DNA of 64,000 nt from Butyrivibrio sp. (GTDB taxonomy: Bacteria; Bacillota; Clostridia; Lachnospirales; Lachnospiraceae): contig JAKVKH010000001.1 in NCBI GenBank assembly GCA_022486625.1, positions 217,244-281,243 on the forward strand, read 5' to 3'. Positions within the stretch are counted from its first letter, which is position 1; every line of letters starts with the position of its first letter. Made by a program: the position numbers and the translations under genes. The notes beneath the pieces were generated by a model. The model was not told where the DNA came from. It did not search any database and saw only the letters and a list, made by a program, of their open reading frames with translations. Below are positions 20,363 through 29,842 of the stretch, piece by piece.

Positions 20363-21177
20363 GACGGGTCCTTTTCATGGAATTTCAGTGTGTAGATCTT
20401 TGGAGAGATGGAAACCTTCGTATAAATATCCGCATAGGCGGAGGCAGAAAGGCGTTCAAGGTAGTTCTGGGCATAGGCACGCGGAGAGCCGTTTCGCTTT
20501 AAAATATCTGCAGCCTTATTATAGGCAACGGCAGCTTCCTGCTCCGAGTCATAGGCGCCGATAACAAAGTCGCCTTTTACATGGATGACTGCCTTATAAC
20601 GCATAAAACCATGATCGGCAAACTGCCGCACGCCCCGGTAACGGTTTAATATGATAATGTTCTCATAACGAAGGTCGGTCGGATCTCCGTTGGCAAAGTG
20701 GTAATCTCTTCCTGCAACGGCATAGCTCTGTATACCGTAGCGATTCATGATGTTGATCTGACTGCCATAGTCTGCAACGAACAGATGGGAACCGCGTTGC
20801 ATGATTTTATGGGAAGTGTAGTAGAACAGGTCATCAATATCAAATTTCAGAACGGTTTTCGGAGACAGATAATATAGAAAATATCTTTTTTCCAGATAGA
20901 CCGGAGTCGGCAGGTAAATCCCCTTATCACGGAAATTGAAGAGAATGACGCATTTATCAAAGGCAAGTGCGTCGTTCTTTTTCCATCGGTGCAGATTCCA
21001 TTCAGGGTGCTGCAATACTCTGCCGGCATACAGATAGGCTCTGTGGGCAGCGGAAGCGGTGGGGAAGGACCCAAGTGCGATATGCTTCTGATGGAAGGTG
21101 ATGGAAGATCGATAAGAGGCAGTTCCATCTGATAAAGCGGTCTGGTACACGCCGGGATATTTTTTCTGGTCTTTCAT
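20359..21177 (-). CDS. HNH/AP2-like domain protein
   Basis: GVYQ...YRSSITFHQKHIALGSFPTASAAHRAYLYA and YRGVRQ...YKAVIHVKGDFVIGAYDSEQEAAVAYNKAA resemble AP2 folds; DYHFANGDPTDLRYENIIILNRYRGVR resembles an HNH motif. Confidence 0.6.
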   Translation of the reverse strand: MKDQKKYPGVYQTALSDGTASYRSSITFHQKHIALGSFPTASAAHRAYLYAGRVLQHPEWNLHRWKKNDALAFDKCVILFNFRDKGIYLPTPVYLEKRYFLYYLSPKTVLKFDIDDLFYYTSHKIMQRGSHLFVADYGSQINIMNRYGIQSYAVAGRDYHFANGDPTDLRYENIIILNRYRGVRQFADHGFMRYKAVIHVKGDFVIGAYDSEQEAAVAYNKAADILKRNGSPRAYAQNYLERLSASAYADIYTKVSISPKIYTLKFHEKDPS

Positions 21178-21371
21178 ATAAGCTCCTGCTGTTTTGAGAT
21201 GCTGAATTAATGCATCATCATAACATAAAATTAATTTTGTCCGGTTTCTTATGAAGTAATTTTATGTTATACTTCTAAACTATAGATTAATCTGATCATG
21301 TATCTGCTATTATTTTAACAGGGCAGGAACCAGTTGAAAAGAGCAGCCAGTATAAAGGAGAAGATTGAAGA

Positions 21372-22862
21372 ATGAAGGACGTTATGTATAGCAGCACCAG
21401 AGGAGCAGATTTAAAGGTTAAGGCATCAGAGGCAATTTTAAGAGGACTTGCACCGGACGGAGGTCTGTTCGTTCCGGATCATATTCCGCATCTGGACAGG
21501 GAATTACAGGAGATTGCCGGAATGAATTATCAGCAGACAGCATATGAGGTGATGAAGCTTCTTCTGACAGATTATACGGAAGATGAGCTGAAATACTGCA
21601 TCAGTCATGCGTATGATGACAAGTTTGATACAGAGGAAATTGCGCCGATGACACAGGCGGACGGTGCTTATTATCTGGAACTGTACCATGGACGTACCAT
21701 TGCATTTAAGGATATGGCGCTTTCCATTCTCCCTTATCTGATGACAACTGCGGCAAAGAAAAATCATGCTAAAAATGAGATCGTTATTCTGACTGCAACC
21801 AGTGGTGACACAGGAAAGGCAGCCCTTGCAGGATTTGCCGATGTCCCGGGTACGAAGATCATCGTATTTTATCCAAAGCATGGTGTTTCTCCGATTCAGG
21901 AAAAGCAGATGGTCACACAGAAAGGTGACAATACCTGTGTTGTCGGAATTGAAGGGAACTTTGATGATGCACAGACCGGAGTGAAAAAGCTCTTTACTGA
22001 CGGAAAACTTGCAGGTGAAATGGATCAGGCAGGCTTCCAGTTCTCCTCTGCCAATTCCATCAATATCGGGCGTCTTGTTCCCCAGATCGTTTATTATGTC
22101 TATGCTTATACAAGACTTCTGGGCGAAGGCAGAATCGCTGACGGTGATGCCATTAATGTCGTGGTTCCGACAGGCAACTTCGGAAATATTCTGGCTGCAT
22201 ACTATGCTAAGAACATGGGGCTGCCGATTCATAAGCTGATCTGTGCTTCCAATTCCAACCGTGTACTGTATGATTTCTTTAAGACCGGTGCGTATGACAG
22301 AAACCGTGAATTCATGCTGACAAGTTCTCCTTCCATGGATATTCTGATCTCTTCCAATCTGGAGAGACTGATCTATCATATTGCGGGAGATAATGCGCAG
22401 AAGGATGCAGATTATATGAAGAAGCTTTCTGCGGAAGGCAGATACGAAATCTCAGATGAAATGAGAAAGCAGCTGTCAGATTTTTACGGCAACTTTGCAT
22501 CGGAAGAAGAAACGGCAGCGGCAATCCGCAGCCTCTATCAGTCTACAGGTTATGTGATTGATACACACACGGCAGTTGCGGCTTCTGTTTATCAGAAATA
22601 TAAGAAGGATACAGATGATAATACGGTTACGGTAATTGCATCAACCGCCAGCCCGTTCAAATTTACGAGAGCAGTCATGAATGCGATCGGACATGCAGAT
22701 GAAGCAGCAGATGATTTCGCACTTGCAGACCAGCTTGCACAGATGGCAGGTCTTACAGTTCCGGATGCGGTACAGTCCATCCGCAGCGCGGAGATCCGTC
22801 ATAAGACAGTCTGCGATAAGAGCGAGATGGAACATGCAGTAAAGAACTTTCTCGGGATGTAA
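21372..22862 (+). CDS. thrC: Threonine synthase
   Basis: YHGRTIAFKDMALSILPYLM, ATSGDTGKAAL, VPTGNFGNILAAYYAKNMGLP. Confidence 0.95.
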   Translation: MKDVMYSSTRGADLKVKASEAILRGLAPDGGLFVPDHIPHLDRELQEIAGMNYQQTAYEVMKLLLTDYTEDELKYCISHAYDDKFDTEEIAPMTQADGAYYLELYHGRTIAFKDMALSILPYLMTTAAKKNHAKNEIVILTATSGDTGKAALAGFADVPGTKIIVFYPKHGVSPIQEKQMVTQKGDNTCVVGIEGNFDDAQTGVKKLFTDGKLAGEMDQAGFQFSSANSINIGRLVPQIVYYVYAYTRLLGEGRIADGDAINVVVPTGNFGNILAAYYAKNMGLPIHKLICASNSNRVLYDFFKTGAYDRNREFMLTSSPSMDILISSNLERLIYHIAGDNAQKDADYMKKLSAEGRYEISDEMRKQLSDFYGNFASEEETAAAIRSLYQSTGYVIDTHTAVAASVYQKYKKDTDDNTVTVIASTASPFKFTRAVMNAIGHADEAADDFALADQLAQMAGLTVPDAVQSIRSAEIRHKTVCDKSEMEHAVKNFLGM

Positions 22863-22931
22863 CGTACTGAGAAAGAGGAGCGAATGATGTTACGGTAACT
22901 GAATATTGCAGGATGGGAAGGAGTGAACCAT

Positions 22932-24302
22932 ATGGCAGAAGAAAATATCTACTCAAAAGTAACCCCTGAAATCACCAGTCTGGCGCAGCTTGGTGAACGT
23001 GCAGACATGATTGATTCTGAGCTTTTTACCAAATTTGATGTAAAAAGAGGCTTGCGTGATTTAAACGGAAAAGGTGTACTGACCGGACTGACGCATATAT
23101 CAGATATCCGTGCGACGAAAGAGGTAAACGGCGAAACGGTTCCGGCAGACGGAGAGCTTTTTTACCGCGGCTATAATGTCAGAGATCTGATCAAAGGCTT
23201 TTCTGATGAAAAGAGATTCGGCTTTGAGGAAGTCACCTACCTGTTGCTGTTTGGTCAGCTTCCGTCCAGGGAGCAGCTGGAAGAGTTTAAGCAGCTGCTG
23301 TTCTTTTACCGGAGTCTTCCGACCAGTTTTGTGCGGGATATCATCATGAAGGCACCCAGCAAGGACATGATGAATACACTGGCAAGAAGTGTCCTGACGC
23401 TGTATTCCTATGATGACCGTGCAGATGACACATCGCTTCCCAATGTACTGCGGCAGTGCCTGCAGCTGATCAGCCTGTTTCCGCTTTTGTCCATCTATGG
23501 CTATCAGGCCTATAACCATTACCATGAGGGCAACAGCCTTGTGATTCATACACCCAGAACGGATCTGTCTACAGCGGAGCATATCCTGTATCTGCTGCGC
23601 CCGGATTCGCAGTATACGGAACTGGAGGCAAGGCTTCTTGATGTCTGCCTGGTGCTTCATATGGAGCATGGTGGCGGTAACAATTCTTCTTTTACCACAC
23701 ATGTAGTGACATCTTCTCTGACAGATACCTATTCCGTGATGGCAGCGGCGATCGGTTCCTTAAAGGGGCCTCGTCACGGAGGCGCCAATATCAAGGTTGT
23801 CCGTATGTTTGATGAAATGGAGCATGAGATTTCCGACTGGGAAGATGACGCTGAAGTCAGCGCATATCTTGACCGACTTCTGAATAAGGATGCCTTTGAT
23901 AAGGCCGGTCTGATTTACGGCGTCGGACATGCGATTTATTCAAAATCCGATCCGCGTGCCGTGGTACTCAAATCCTTTGTGAAACAGCTTGCAGAGGAGA
24001 AGGGACTGCAGAAGGAATTCGGTCTTTATGAGAGAGTGGAGCGCCTTGCACCGCAGGTGATCAGCGGAGAGCGTAAGATGTATAAAGGTGTCAGCGTAAA
24101 TGTGGATTTCTATTCCGGCTTTGTTTATAAGATGCTGGATCTGCCAATGGAGCTGTATACACCGATTTTTGCGATGGCCAGAATCGTCGGCTGGAGTGCA
24201 CATCGCATGGAAGAGCTTGCCAATAACGGCAAGATTATCCGTCCTGCCTATAAACCGGTGGGACCGCATATTGCCTATGTACCGATGGATGAAAGAAAGT
24301 GA
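22932..24302 (+). CDS. gltA: Citrate synthase (Si-type family)
   Basis: YRGYNVRDL, HMEHGGGNNSSFTTHV, LKGPRHGGANIKV, GVGHAIYSKSDPR. Confidence 0.93.
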   Translation: MAEENIYSKVTPEITSLAQLGERADMIDSELFTKFDVKRGLRDLNGKGVLTGLTHISDIRATKEVNGETVPADGELFYRGYNVRDLIKGFSDEKRFGFEEVTYLLLFGQLPSREQLEEFKQLLFFYRSLPTSFVRDIIMKAPSKDMMNTLARSVLTLYSYDDRADDTSLPNVLRQCLQLISLFPLLSIYGYQAYNHYHEGNSLVIHTPRTDLSTAEHILYLLRPDSQYTELEARLLDVCLVLHMEHGGGNNSSFTTHVVTSSLTDTYSVMAAAIGSLKGPRHGGANIKVVRMFDEMEHEISDWEDDAEVSAYLDRLLNKDAFDKAGLIYGVGHAIYSKSDPRAVVLKSFVKQLAEEKGLQKEFGLYERVERLAPQVISGERKMYKGVSVNVDFYSGFVYKMLDLPMELYTPIFAMARIVGWSAHRMEELANNGKIIRPAYKPVGPHIAYVPMDERK

Positions 24303-24312
24303 AAAAAGTAAA

Positions 24313-26130
24313 ATGGAAAACAGAAAGATTCAGGAAAGACTTGCCGCGCTTCGCAGTAAGATGAATGATTACGGAATTGATTATTATATGATGCCTACCT
24401 CTGATTTTCACAATTCAGAGTATGCAGCAGATTTTTTCAAAGTAAGAGAGTACTTCAGTAATTTTACAGGTTCCAACGGAACACTGGTAGTCAGCAGGGA
24501 CTGGGCCGGTATGTGGACAGACGGCAGATATTTCATTCAGGCTGAGCGTGAGATGGAAGGTACCGGCGTTACGCTGTATCGTATGATGGATGAGGGTGTA
24601 CCGACCATTAACGAATATCTGCAGCAGAACATGCAGGACGGGCAGTGCCTTGGCTTTGACGGTCGGGTGATATCTGCAGAAATCGGTGAGGAGCTGGAGG
24701 ATGATCTGGCAGATAAAAAGATTACCTTCCGTTTCGACCGTGATCTTGCGCAGGAAGTATGGACGGACCGTCCGGCACTTCCCTGCCATGAAATCTATGT
24801 GCTGACAGATGAACTGTGCGGAAAGAGCTTTGCACAGAAGCTTTCGGATGTACGTGTCAGAATGAAGGAGTACAGGACAAAGGCATATCTTTTATGCAAA
24901 CTTGATGATATCATGTGGCTGACGAATCTGCGTGGCAATGATGTGGAATGCAATCCGGTAGCGCTTTGCTATGCATTTATTACGATGGATGCATTTTATC
25001 TGTTCGTACAGCAGGCAGAGGTAACAGAAGCAGTCCGCAGCTACTGTGAAAAAAGCGGGATCGTGCTGAAGAACTATGAAGAGATCATTCCTTTCCTGCA
25101 AAATCATAAATATGACGGTAAAACATTGTATGATGTACGCAATGTAAATTATACAACGTATCGTGCACTGAAGGATACGGCAGAAGGTCAGGGCACTACG
25201 ATCCGCAATGAAAAGGATCCAACAGCCATGATGAAGGCGGTCAAGAATGAGACAGAACTGAAAAATATTCATGAGGTATATCTTCGCGACAGCGCAGCAC
25301 TGTGCAGATTCATCTACTGGTTAAAGACAAATGCAGGAAAAATTCCGATGACGGAATACTCTGCAGCCATGTATCTGGATGAACTCCGCAGCAAACTGCC
25401 GGGATATATTGAACTCTCTTTTCCGACGATCAGTGCATATGGCGCCAATGCAGCCATGATGCATTATGAGGCTACAAAGGATGTTTACAGCGAAGTAAAG
25501 CCGGAAGGCATGCTGCTCGTAGATTCCGGCGGAACCTACATGGGCGGTACGACGGATGTGACAAGGACTATTGTGCTTGGCAGGATCAGTGATGATATCC
25601 GGAGGCATTTCACTGCGGTTGCCGTTGGTATGCTGCGCCTTGCAGGCTGTAATTTCCTGTACGGCTGTTATGGCAGAAACCTGGATATTATGGCAAGAGG
25701 GCCGGTCTGGGAGATGAATATGGATTATAAATGCGGGACGGGACACGGCATCGGTTATATGCTCAATGTACATGAGGGACCGCAGAATATTCGCTGGGCC
25801 ATGAGACCGGGTCTGGAGGATGCGGTTCTGACGCCCGGAATGATCGTTTCGGATGAACCGGGTGTTTATGTTGAGGGCAGTCACGGAATCCGTACGGAGA
25901 ACATTCTTGAAGTGGCAGCAGGAGAAAAGAACGGTGACGGACAGTTCCTGCACTTCAATCAGCTGACCTATGCACCGATTGATCTTGAGGCCATTGATAA
26001 GAAGTATATGCAGCCGGGAGATGTGGAAGCTCTGAATGCATATCATGAACAGGTATATCAGAAGGTAGCGCCGCTGATCGAGGAGCAGGAGATCCGTGCA
26101 TGGCTCAGAGAGCAGACAAGGGCAATCTGA
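24313..26130 (+). CDS. Xaa-Pro aminopeptidase (M24B)
   Basis: ATG at 24313; LVDSGGTYMGGTTDVTRTI, GTGHGIGYMLNVHEGPQ, SDEPGVY metal-binding motifs. Confidence 0.92.
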   Translation: MENRKIQERLAALRSKMNDYGIDYYMMPTSDFHNSEYAADFFKVREYFSNFTGSNGTLVVSRDWAGMWTDGRYFIQAEREMEGTGVTLYRMMDEGVPTINEYLQQNMQDGQCLGFDGRVISAEIGEELEDDLADKKITFRFDRDLAQEVWTDRPALPCHEIYVLTDELCGKSFAQKLSDVRVRMKEYRTKAYLLCKLDDIMWLTNLRGNDVECNPVALCYAFITMDAFYLFVQQAEVTEAVRSYCEKSGIVLKNYEEIIPFLQNHKYDGKTLYDVRNVNYTTYRALKDTAEGQGTTIRNEKDPTAMMKAVKNETELKNIHEVYLRDSAALCRFIYWLKTNAGKIPMTEYSAAMYLDELRSKLPGYIELSFPTISAYGANAAMMHYEATKDVYSEVKPEGMLLVDSGGTYMGGTTDVTRTIVLGRISDDIRRHFTAVAVGMLRLAGCNFLYGCYGRNLDIMARGPVWEMNMDYKCGTGHGIGYMLNVHEGPQNIRWAMRPGLEDAVLTPGMIVSDEPGVYVEGSHGIRTENILEVAAGEKNGDGQFLHFNQLTYAPIDLEAIDKKYMQPGDVEALNAYHEQVYQKVAPLIEEQEIRAWLREQTRAI

Positions 26131-26171
26131 ATGGTTTATGATCAGTTTATAATTTTCTAATATACTGGTAC

Positions 26172-26199
26172 TTGCCAAAAATGCGGTTCCGGATATAAT
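26172..26199 (+). promoter_or_regulatory. Promoter for probable 6S RNA
   Basis: TTGCCA - 16 bp - TATAAT. Confidence 0.65.
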
Positions 26200-26205
26200 A
26201 AGAGT

Positions 26206-26462
26206 TAGGAGAGGTTCTTCGGAACGCTCCGCCTGGGATGCTCGATAATTCCTGTGTGTTTTGAACCTACATTTACTTTAAACGGGAATCCTAAATTTCT
26301 CTTTTTGATGTCACGCCTTCGGCCCTGCACATGTGCAGACAAGCTTTGGGAGAGGAAGACAGAGATCGGAGCTGCGGTAACCCACCTGGCATCAGCTAGG
26401 AGTCAAAAGGCAGGAACCGGCATCATCGGGTATAAAAGCAAAGTGTTTTGTTTCTTTGCTTT
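26206..26462 (+). ncRNA. ssrS: Probable 6S RNA (clostridial type)
   Basis: Strong promoter, no plausible ORF, long-range pairing (GGTTC/GAACC, GGATGC/GGCATC) and central tgttttgaacctacatttactttaaacgggaatcc recalled from clostridial 6S RNAs; 3' end uncertain. Confidence 0.65.
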
Positions 26463-26506
26463 GCAGTGACGCAAAAGCAGTCACTGTTCATATATATATA
26501 TTTATT

Positions 26507-26547
26507 CTGCAAAAGGAAGGTGGCGGATCGCAACCTTCCTTTTGCAG
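26507..26547 (+). terminator. Large perfect inverted repeat, probable terminator
   Basis: CTGCAAAAGGAAGGT - 11 nt - ACCTTCCTTTTGCAG. Confidence 0.75.
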
Positions 26548-26583
26548 GTTGTAAAGCAGAAATCTTTTTACGGGGAGAAGAGG

Positions 26584-27474
26584 ATGAAGGCGAAGAAGGG
26601 ACTTACAAGGCTGGCACTGGATTTTGCAGATAAAATGTCCATGAAGAACATTGGCGCATTTGCATCCAGTACTGCCTTTTTCTTTTTCCTGTCGCTGATT
26701 CCGATTCTTGTGCTTCTTTCTTCGCTGATTCCATATACCAATGTCCGCGAAATTGATCTCGTGAATGCAATTGTACGTTTTGTGCCGGGAGTTGCCAAAG
26801 ATATGCTGACGAAGATCATTGATGAATCCTACAGAAAATCGAGCGGGCTTCTGTCTCTGTCCGCGGTAGTAACCATCTGGTCGGCAGCAAAGGGAATGCT
26901 GGCGCTGATCCGGGGAATGAATGCGGTATATGAAGTACAGGAGCGTCGAAATTATTTCTATTTGAGGTTCATTGCATCTTTATATACGATTGCGCTGATG
27001 CTTCTGGTCGTGCTGATGCTGGTACTGTTCGTATTCGGCGGAATTCTCAGAAGATTTCTTGAAACCAGTTTTCCAAGACTCCATTTTCTGACGGTATTAC
27101 TACTTCATGGACGGATTCTGATTGTCATGGTGCTTGCAGTATTCCTTTTTACATTGATTTATACCTATATTCCCAGTGTGAGGCAGAAGTTTATCTATCA
27201 GATCCCCGGCGCTCTTTTTTCCGCAATTGCCTGGGGGATTTTCTCACTCTTTTTCTCACTTTTCGTCAACCATGTCGGCTCCTACAGCGCCTATTACGGG
27301 AGCCTTGCAGCGCTTGTCATTACCATGTTCTGGCTATACTGCTGTATCTACATCCTGATGATCGGCGGGCATATCAACTGCTATTTTCACCCGGCAGTGA
27401 AGGTCCTCTATTCGGAATATCACCATAACCGCGTACGCAAAAAGCTGAATCGCAAGATCGGACGGGAGAGGTGA
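26584..27474 (+). CDS. YihY/BrkB-family membrane protein
   Basis: SSTAFFFFLSLIPILVLL...VVTIWSAAKGMLALIRGMNAVYEV...YGSLAALVITMFWLY. Confidence 0.88.
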   Translation: MKAKKGLTRLALDFADKMSMKNIGAFASSTAFFFFLSLIPILVLLSSLIPYTNVREIDLVNAIVRFVPGVAKDMLTKIIDESYRKSSGLLSLSAVVTIWSAAKGMLALIRGMNAVYEVQERRNYFYLRFIASLYTIALMLLVVLMLVLFVFGGILRRFLETSFPRLHFLTVLLLHGRILIVMVLAVFLFTLIYTYIPSVRQKFIYQIPGALFSAIAWGIFSLFFSLFVNHVGSYSAYYGSLAALVITMFWLYCCIYILMIGGHINCYFHPAVKVLYSEYHHNRVRKKLNRKIGRER

Positions 27475-27932
27475 AATACATGAAACTTACATATGTTGGA
27501 CAAAAGCTTACGGTAAGTGAATATCTGTACCTTCGGGAAAGTGTCGGCTGGAAGAATCCATGCAGAAAACAGCAGGAGAAGGCCCTGGAAATGAGTCTGT
27601 TCACACTGACTGCTTACGATGATGGTATGCCTGTCGGGATGGGGCGCATCATAGGCGATGGTATATATGACACCATAGCAGATGTAATTGTGCTTCCGGA
27701 TCTGGCGTATACAGAAGGTATCACTGATTCTGGTGATACTCGGGTTATATTTGTTCCGGTTCCTGATGAAACAGATAAGGATGAGATGGTATTGACATTT
27801 TGTTATTATCAGGAACGGAAAGTCAGCAAGATTACAGAAAGACCGGAACTCAGTGATTCCATTTACCTGAGAAAGAAAGTCATTGGTAATCTTGAAAAAA
27901 ATGGGTACCTGACTAAAGATAAAGTATCCTGA
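27471..27932 (+). CDS. Truncated/chimeric GNAT acetyltransferase-like protein
   Basis: N-terminal GNAT-like DGMPVGMGRIIGDGIYDTIADVIVLPD, then an unrelated C-terminal sequence without the acetyl-CoA loop. Confidence 0.55.
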   Translation: MKYMKLTYVGQKLTVSEYLYLRESVGWKNPCRKQQEKALEMSLFTLTAYDDGMPVGMGRIIGDGIYDTIADVIVLPDLAYTEGITDSGDTRVIFVPVPDETDKDEMVLTFCYYQERKVSKITERPELSDSIYLRKKVIGNLEKNGYLTKDKVS

Positions 27933-28232
27933 GTATCTTTTTATAAAACGAACAGGAACAAGGCAAGTTTAGAATGAATTTATTCCCAGAGGAGCGCTGA
28001 ACCGCAGATTGTAAATCAGGTGTAATAATGTTAAAATTCTAACAGCTGTTTTATCAGATCAATATGAGACAAAGCCATAAATTTGCCTCGTATTGATTTA
28101 TTTATGTCTTCACCTGATGAAAATGCCATTAACGGTACATTGTCAGATGCCATAAGCGGATGTGGAAATAGCATACGATGGAGAGGCAACAGTGATAAGA
28201 CAGTAAAAAATATCGATTTGAAAGGAAAAGAA

Positions 28233-28844
28233 ATGAGTACAGGAAAATCAAATTACAATTTTCAGATGAAAACGGATGCAGACAAAATCAGACAGATAAT
28301 TGAGGCATGGCTTACCGCAAATGGATTTCAGTTTCAGAATAAATTTGGTGAAGAGGCTTATTATACCTATGACAAATTATACGGAAACCGTGGCTTCCAA
28401 TATACGATAGAAAACGATATGGTACATATCAGTGCATGGATTAACGGAAGAAAAAATAAAATTTTTTCATTGGAAATTGAAAAGAAAAGTAATATGTGCG
28501 TGAACAGTTACAGAGATCTTCTGAGCCGGTTGTTTGATAAGCTGAATGAGGTAAATGGTGGCGGAGCCGCTATAACAGCTGATCAGACACAGACGGTGGA
28601 TACTTTTACAAAAGAAAACGAAGCACAAAAGGAAAAATATTGTAAAATAGGATTCTGGATTTCGTTGCTTGCTCTTGTGGCATCTTTTTGCGGTGTCTCT
28701 GCCAGTGTGTTTCTTTATGTTTTAGGGTTTTATATGGCATCACAGGGCTTAAAAACAAAGCTGAGAAAAAAAGCCGTTATTTCCATTATTATTTTATGTA
28801 TTTCAATTTTAATTCTGATTTTCAGTATTGCTGCAAAACACTAA
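28233..28844 (+). CDS. Hypothetical protein with C-terminal DUF4190-like membrane region
   Basis: KYCKIGFWISLLALVASFCGVSASVFLYVLGFYMASQGLKTK; start moved to 28233 behind gaaaggaaaagaa. Confidence 0.6.
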   Translation: MSTGKSNYNFQMKTDADKIRQIIEAWLTANGFQFQNKFGEEAYYTYDKLYGNRGFQYTIENDMVHISAWINGRKNKIFSLEIEKKSNMCVNSYRDLLSRLFDKLNEVNGGGAAITADQTQTVDTFTKENEAQKEKYCKIGFWISLLALVASFCGVSASVFLYVLGFYMASQGLKTKLRKKAVISIIILCISILILIFSIAAKH

Positions 28845-29045
28845 TGAGCAGTAGTAAAAATGCAAAAGGCACTGTCTCTTATTTTTACCTGTAATCCGAG
28901 ACGTTAGAAATATTGATGTATTTCGCAGATAAAAATATAAAGCGGTGAAGTCAAATGACACTGTTACAGATAATTATTACGGTGTATAATCATAATAACT
29001 GATATATTTACACTAACTGGTAGGTTTATGCAGGAGGCGCAGTAT

Positions 29046-29258
29046 ATGGATAAAATGATGGAGTATTGGGATTCACTTGAAGAAAACGAAGTAGACGGTA
29101 AGAAGTTTGTTCTGATTGCTGCAATCTGTGTACTGGCCGGAATTATTCTCGGTATGCTGATCAGTCCCAGAAAGACAAAGATCGGACAATATTATGATGG
29201 CGGAGAATGTGACTGCGATTGTGATGATGATGATTGTGACTGCAGCTGCGGAAAATAA
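29046..29258 (+). CDS. Small membrane protein with Cys/Asp-rich C-terminal tail
   Basis: MDKMMEYWDSLEENEVDGKKFVLIAAICVLAGIILGMLISPRKTKIGQYYDGGECDCDCDDDDCDCSCGK. Confidence 0.65.
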   Translation: MDKMMEYWDSLEENEVDGKKFVLIAAICVLAGIILGMLISPRKTKIGQYYDGGECDCDCDDDDCDCSCGK

Positions 29259-29309
29259 AAACAGGCTTGACTTTTATAGCAGCCGAAACTAAAATGTAAA
29301 ACAATAAAT

Positions 29310-29592
29310 GCAGTGATGGTGTCGTAAATACCGGATGATTCCGGCATACGGACAAGATTCATTTTCCTGATATATGGAAAGAGACGGAAGGTCATTGGCT
29401 GAAAGCCTTCTGAGGTAAAGATGAAATCTGAAAATTCGCACCGGAGCAGTCTGAGTGAAACGTTTGATCTGAAGTAGCCCGGAACGTGAACGCACGTTAT
29501 GCGTATTGAGTGTCTGTTACAATAACAGAAATCAGGGTGGTACCACGGAGTAAATTCGTCCCTTGCATCTATGCAGATGCAAGGGATTTTTT
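29310..29592 (+). promoter_or_regulatory. T-box leader upstream of pheST
   Basis: T-box core agggtggtaccacg at 29534 followed by terminator tcccttgcatctatgcagatgcaagggatttttt; 5' boundary approximate. Confidence 0.9.
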
Positions 29593-29800
29593 GCGTGAAT
29601 AAGCAGAGCCAAGTGGCTTTGAACAGACATCGTGCTTGCACGAATGGCAGAGAAAAGACATTTGGCGAGCAACACGACCGAGAGGCCGAAGGCCTTGAGG
29701 TGGTGTCTGCTTATTCACGCAAGGCGAAGCAGAGCCAAGTGGCTTTGAACAGACATCGTGCTTGCACGAATGGCAGAGAAAAGACATTTGGCGAGCAACA
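29591..29800. repeat. Palindrome-rich repeat: 16-bp inverted repeat plus two 74-bp direct copies
   Basis: ttgcgtgaataagcag (29591-29606) vs ctgcttattcacgcaa (29707-29722); identical 74-mers at 29601-29674 and 29727-29800. Confidence 0.93.
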
Positions 29801-29842
29801 GGCAGTTCAATGGATTAATTAATGATAAGGAGACATACAGAT

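Noticed and set aside
26254-26469. 71-aa ORF in the region before the BrkB-like gene
   Set aside because: Overlaps the probable 6S RNA and lacks a convincing RBS or homology.
29569-29822. ORFs on both strands behind the T-box
   Set aside because: They are translations of the 74-bp repeats, with no independent coding evidence.
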